A stretch of 7,544 nucleotides of DNA from Candidatus Njordarchaeota archaeon (lineage in GTDB: Archaea; Asgardarchaeota; Njordarchaeia; Njordarchaeales; Njordarchaeaceae), in assembly GCA_029856625.1 (NCBI GenBank), contig JAHKLG010000060.1, positions 1 to 7,544 on the forward strand, read 5' to 3'. This document shows, one piece after another, positions 5,735 to 7,544 of this stretch. The notes beneath the pieces were generated by a model. The model saw nothing but the letters and a program-made list of their open reading frames with translations. It made no database searches and was not told the DNA's origin. The stretch's first letter is position 1. Each line of letters starts with the position of its first letter. A program made the translations under genes and the position numbers.

Positions 5735-5762
5735 CACATATATTTATTAAGCGGTATATAAT
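5735..5762 (+). promoter_or_regulatory. Likely leaderless promoter of the radical SAM gene
   Basis: An A/T block, CACATATATTTATTAA, lies just before the ATG at 5763. With a TATA centre near 5740 the transcript would begin at or within a few bases of the ATG, and there is no SD, as in many archaeal first genes. TTATTAA-N5-ATATAA (5744-5761) also echoes the elements at 5472 and 5545. Confidence 0.5.
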
Positions 5763-7079
5763 ATGAGAACAGGGGGAAGCAAGTATCGCTTTATTTTTTA
5801 CTACTCGCGTTTTAACAAATTTGCACTCAATGCCGTTATAGCATCCGTAGAATCTGGTAGGATTCTCAAAGAAATCGTTATTGTTAGGAATCGTGAAGAG
5901 CTATTGGAGAGAGTCGCTCAGTTTTCTCAGAGCGCTTATATCCCCGTTGTATGCTTGAGCTTTATGACTCCTCAATTACCTGATGTAATGGAGCTTTCGG
6001 GAACAATTAAGAAGATCTGCCCAAATGCTTTATTAGTCGCAGGAGGCCCTCATGCGTCTGGAGATCCTGCTGGTACTCTCCTTAATCTTAGATTTGATAT
6101 TGTCTTTATTGGCGAGGCTGAACAAAGTTTTCGTGAGTTCTTCGAGAGGATGAGGAATGGTGAAGATTTTCTTGGGGTTAGGGGAATAGCCTATAATTAT
6201 TATGGAGAATTGATCTATACTGGGACTCCTAAGCGTATTGATCTGAATGATTACCCGCCATTTCCTTACTGGAGAAATTTGCTAGGTCCTATAGAGATAA
6301 CCCGTGGATGCTCATGGCTCTGTACTTATTGCCAAGTTCCATATATGCATGGTGCTTTCTTAAGGCATAGAAGTGTTGATAAAATCCTATATTATGCGGA
6401 GAAATTCTTCAAACAGGGTGGTAGAGACCTCAGATTCATATCCCCGAACTCTCTTAGCTATGGTGGACTCGGTGAGGAAATTAATTTAAACGCTCTTGAA
6501 ACTCTTTTGTCAAGACTCTATATCCTAGCCAAACATTATAACGGGAGAATATTTATGGGAAGTTTCCCGAGCGAAGTTAGACCAGATTTTGTGACAGAAG
6601 ATGCGTTGAGAATTTTACGAGGCAAAGTAGCTAACAAGGTCCTAATAATTGGTGCTCAGAGTGGAAGCGAGAAAGTGTTAAAACTGATTAGAAGAGGTCA
6701 TGATACAAATTGTGTACTAAGAGCAGTAGAACTTTGTAGAAAATACGGTTTCATTCCTCATGTGGACTTCATTTTTGGCCTGCCAGGTGAGGATAGGGAG
6801 GACTTAATGGATAGTTTAAGACTGGCAAAGAGATTGATTGAAATGGGGGCTAGAATCCATGCTCACACATTTATGCCATTGCCAGGAACTCCTCTTGAAA
6901 ATGCTCCACCTGGCAAAATACCAGAGTGGCTTAAGAAAGAGTTGTCAAGAATGACTGGTCGTGGAAAACTATATGGTAACTGGGTAAAGCAGGAAAAAAT
7001 AGCATGGATGATTCATAATTACATTAAGAGAGGGATCATCCTTGGAAAAAAAGGCTGGAAGCTCCTAAGAAATGCTTAA
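5763..7079 (+). CDS. Radical SAM protein with cobalamin-binding-like N-terminal domain (MJ_1487-like)
   Basis: A 438-residue cytoplasmic iron-sulfur enzyme of unknown reaction. The N-terminal third (about 1-165) has the Rossmann-like layout of cobalamin-binding domains, with VAGGPHASG at 92-100 and FDIVFIGEAEQSFREF at 111-126. The usual DxHxxG lower-ligand motif is missing. The radical SAM domain begins at EITRGCSWLCTYC, with C183-C187-C190 (CX3CX2C) to hold the [4Fe-4S] cluster that cleaves S-adenosylmethionine. IIGAQSGSEKVLKLIRRGH (295-313) and FIFGLPGEDREDLMDSL (336-352) are the later conserved blocks, and MPLPGTPLE (371-379) marks the end of the barrel. The arrangement resembles the archaeal B12-binding/radical SAM family typified by MJ1487; I recall that family rather than having searched it. 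The gene appears monocistronic, with a likely leaderless ATG and a T-tract after the stop. No neighbour reveals the substrate; a methyltransferase or a tRNA/cofactor-modifying role is possible. Confidence 0.88.
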   Translation: MRTGGSKYRFIFYYSRFNKFALNAVIASVESGRILKEIVIVRNREELLERVAQFSQSAYIPVVCLSFMTPQLPDVMELSGTIKKICPNALLVAGGPHASGDPAGTLLNLRFDIVFIGEAEQSFREFFERMRNGEDFLGVRGIAYNYYGELIYTGTPKRIDLNDYPPFPYWRNLLGPIEITRGCSWLCTYCQVPYMHGAFLRHRSVDKILYYAEKFFKQGGRDLRFISPNSLSYGGLGEEINLNALETLLSRLYILAKHYNGRIFMGSFPSEVRPDFVTEDALRILRGKVANKVLIIGAQSGSEKVLKLIRRGHDTNCVLRAVELCRKYGFIPHVDFIFGLPGEDREDLMDSLRLAKRLIEMGARIHAHTFMPLPGTPLENAPPGKIPEWLKKELSRMTGRGKLYGNWVKQEKIAWMIHNYIKRGIILGKKGWKLLRNA

Positions 7080-7081
7080 CT

Positions 7082-7093
7082 ACTTCTTTTTAT
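7082..7093 (+). terminator. T-tract after the radical SAM gene
   Basis: ACTTCTTTTTAT begins three bases after the stop. A T-run without an obvious hairpin fits archaeal intrinsic termination, and the 105-bp gap to the next gene holds its own promoter-like boxes, so the two genes are probably separate units. Confidence 0.45.
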
Positions 7094-7121
7094 AAATTCG
7101 AGAAGGAATAGAATTTCCTGA

Positions 7122-7160
7122 ACATGTTTATTAAGGCATACTCACGAGATTTATTCTTTA
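7122..7160 (+). promoter_or_regulatory. Candidate promoter of the small CxxC protein gene
   Basis: Two AT-rich boxes precede the TTG start at 7185: TTTATTAA (7127-7134), predicting initiation near 7157, and TTTATTCTTTA (7150-7160), predicting initiation near 7181. GGTG (7174-7177), 7 nt before the TTG, is a weak SD that only the upstream start site would place in a leader. Confidence 0.35.
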
Positions 7161-7184
7161 GACTGCTATACTTGGTGTTTCATT

Positions 7185-7538
7185 TTGAGGTTTAGGAGGA
7201 AGAGGTATAGGTTATGGATTGCTAATCCATGGGTAGAACATCAGATTAAGAGAAAGATCTTTAGAGATGCGGAAAAGTATCTCCGGTATAAAGAAGGAGT
7301 TAGAGGAAAGCTTAAACCGATAGGAGCGAACTTTTATCTCGAAGTAGAAGAAGTCGGTGATGAAAGATTCGAAATGCCCTATGCAGAAGTTTGCTTCAAA
7401 GAATTGTACGATGATGTTGCAGTAGCCTTCTACATGGTTAAGGTGTACTTTCACTTAGATGGCGAGTTTGTCTATGTGTCAGAGGCGAAGAAAGGAGGTA
7501 AAGACGTGTGCAACGCATGTAAGGAGGGGCAGGAATAA
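7185..7538 (+). CDS. Small protein of unknown function with basic N-terminus and C-terminal CxxC
   Basis: 117 residues that I cannot assign to a family. It begins with a strongly basic segment (Arg/Lys at six of residues 2-9) and an aromatic-rich patch, RLWIANPWVEH. The middle alternates charged and hydrophobic residues (FYLEVEEVG, VAFYMVKVYFHL, FVYVSE), suggesting a small alpha/beta or beta-sheet fold. It ends with VCNACKEGQE, in which C109 and C112 form a CxxC pair that could bind a metal with another partner or act in redox chemistry. There is no membrane segment. Initiation is at TTG: no ATG or GTG is available between the upstream stop (7119-7121) and residue 64, and GGTG lies 7 nt ahead. 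Its stop overlaps the next ATG (TAATG), with a strong SD in its last codons, so it is coupled to the following gene, whose identity would be the best clue to function. Confidence 0.7.
   Translation: MRFRRKRYRLWIANPWVEHQIKRKIFRDAEKYLRYKEGVRGKLKPIGANFYLEVEEVGDERFEMPYAEVCFKELYDDVAVAFYMVKVYFHLDGEFVYVSEAKKGGKDVCNACKEGQE
7521..7529 (+). promoter_or_regulatory. Strong SD for the gene starting at 7538
   Basis: AAGGAGGGG lies 8 nt before the ATG at 7538, within the final codons of the small CxxC protein gene. Together with the TAATG overlap it marks a translationally coupled downstream gene. Confidence 0.65.
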
Positions 7539-7544
7539 TGCTTA
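7538..7544 (+). CDS. Start of a downstream gene (only two codons in window)
   Basis: ATG CTT A... begins one base before the end of the preceding stop codon and 8 nt after a strong SD (AAGGAGGGG). The product cannot be guessed from Met-Leu. The call rests entirely on the stop-start overlap and the ribosome binding site. Confidence 0.5.

Larger units (their letters stand above)
5224..5762. other. 539-bp divergent spacer without a convincing gene
   Basis: AT-rich DNA between a minus-strand gene (start 5220/5223) and a plus-strand gene (start 5763). Open frames in it are very short (for example 16 codons on minus from 5348 and 10 codons on plus from 5688), with no coding character. It is dense in symmetric and repeated elements, listed separately: dyads centred at 5410, 5430 and 5460, a TTGATCAA palindrome at 5374-5381, a repeated promoter-like block at 5472 and 5545, and a hairpin at 5498-5518. 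It is long for an archaeal divergent gap, so it may hold a small RNA or a complex control region. Confidence 0.6.

Noticed and set aside
7494..7538. Internal GGAGGT plus in-frame GTG (7506) that could start a 10-residue product VCNACKEGQE
   Set aside because: GGA GGT encodes two Gly residues of the main protein and the product would be too short; the match is probably incidental.
1..7544. CRISPR arrays, tRNA or rRNA genes, insertion sequences, defence or toxin-antitoxin genes
   Set aside because: No regularly spaced repeats, no cloverleaf with a TTC-loop pattern, no transposase motifs and no recognisable defence domains on either strand.

Overview
The window reads as a piece of an archaeal chromosome, most likely from a thermophilic Thermoproteota-type (TACK) lineage; I cannot name the genus. 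The evidence is an archaeal-style thiolase, a ferredoxin-dependent 2-oxoacid oxidoreductase (IorAB), an MJ_1487-like radical SAM protein, Shine-Dalgarno (SD) matches to GGAGGTGA inside operons, leaderless-looking first genes with AT-rich TATA-like boxes, several TTG starts, and T-tracts as likely terminators. There is no rRNA, tRNA, CRISPR array, transposase or other mobile element.

Left arm (1-991, minus strand): an ABC-2 exporter pair. The ATPase gene comes first and overlaps the permease gene by 8 bp. The permease is cut by the window edge.

Centre (1112-4725, minus strand): a tight three-gene operon, iorA - iorB - thiolase. The iorA stop and iorB start share one base (TAATG), and three bases separate iorB from the thiolase gene, whose SD lies in the last iorB codons. 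IorAB oxidises aryl-pyruvates from aromatic amino-acid transamination to aryl-acetyl-CoA, reducing ferredoxin. The thiolase is a Cys-His-type archaeal/SCP-x-like enzyme with no DUF35 or HMG-CoA synthase gene beside it. Upstream of iorA lies a proline-free all-helical orphan gene (4897-5220/5223). It is followed by a hairpin plus T-run that coincides with the end of an 11-codon reading frame rich in aromatic residues.

Divergent spacer (5224-5762): 539 bp with no convincing gene. It holds tandem dyads spaced 20 and 30 bp apart, two nearly identical promoter-like elements 73 bp apart, a 7-bp-stem hairpin and a likely promoter touching the next start codon.

Right arm (5763-7544, plus strand): a stand-alone radical SAM protein with a degenerate cobalamin-type N-terminal domain, a T-rich end, then a small unknown protein (basic N-terminus, C-terminal CxxC) that is translationally coupled (TAATG) to a gene beginning at the window edge.

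The unusual material is the 539-bp spacer, the iorA upstream region, the pairing of a thiolase with IorAB, and two unrecognised small proteins. I see no clear new multi-gene system such as a defence island.
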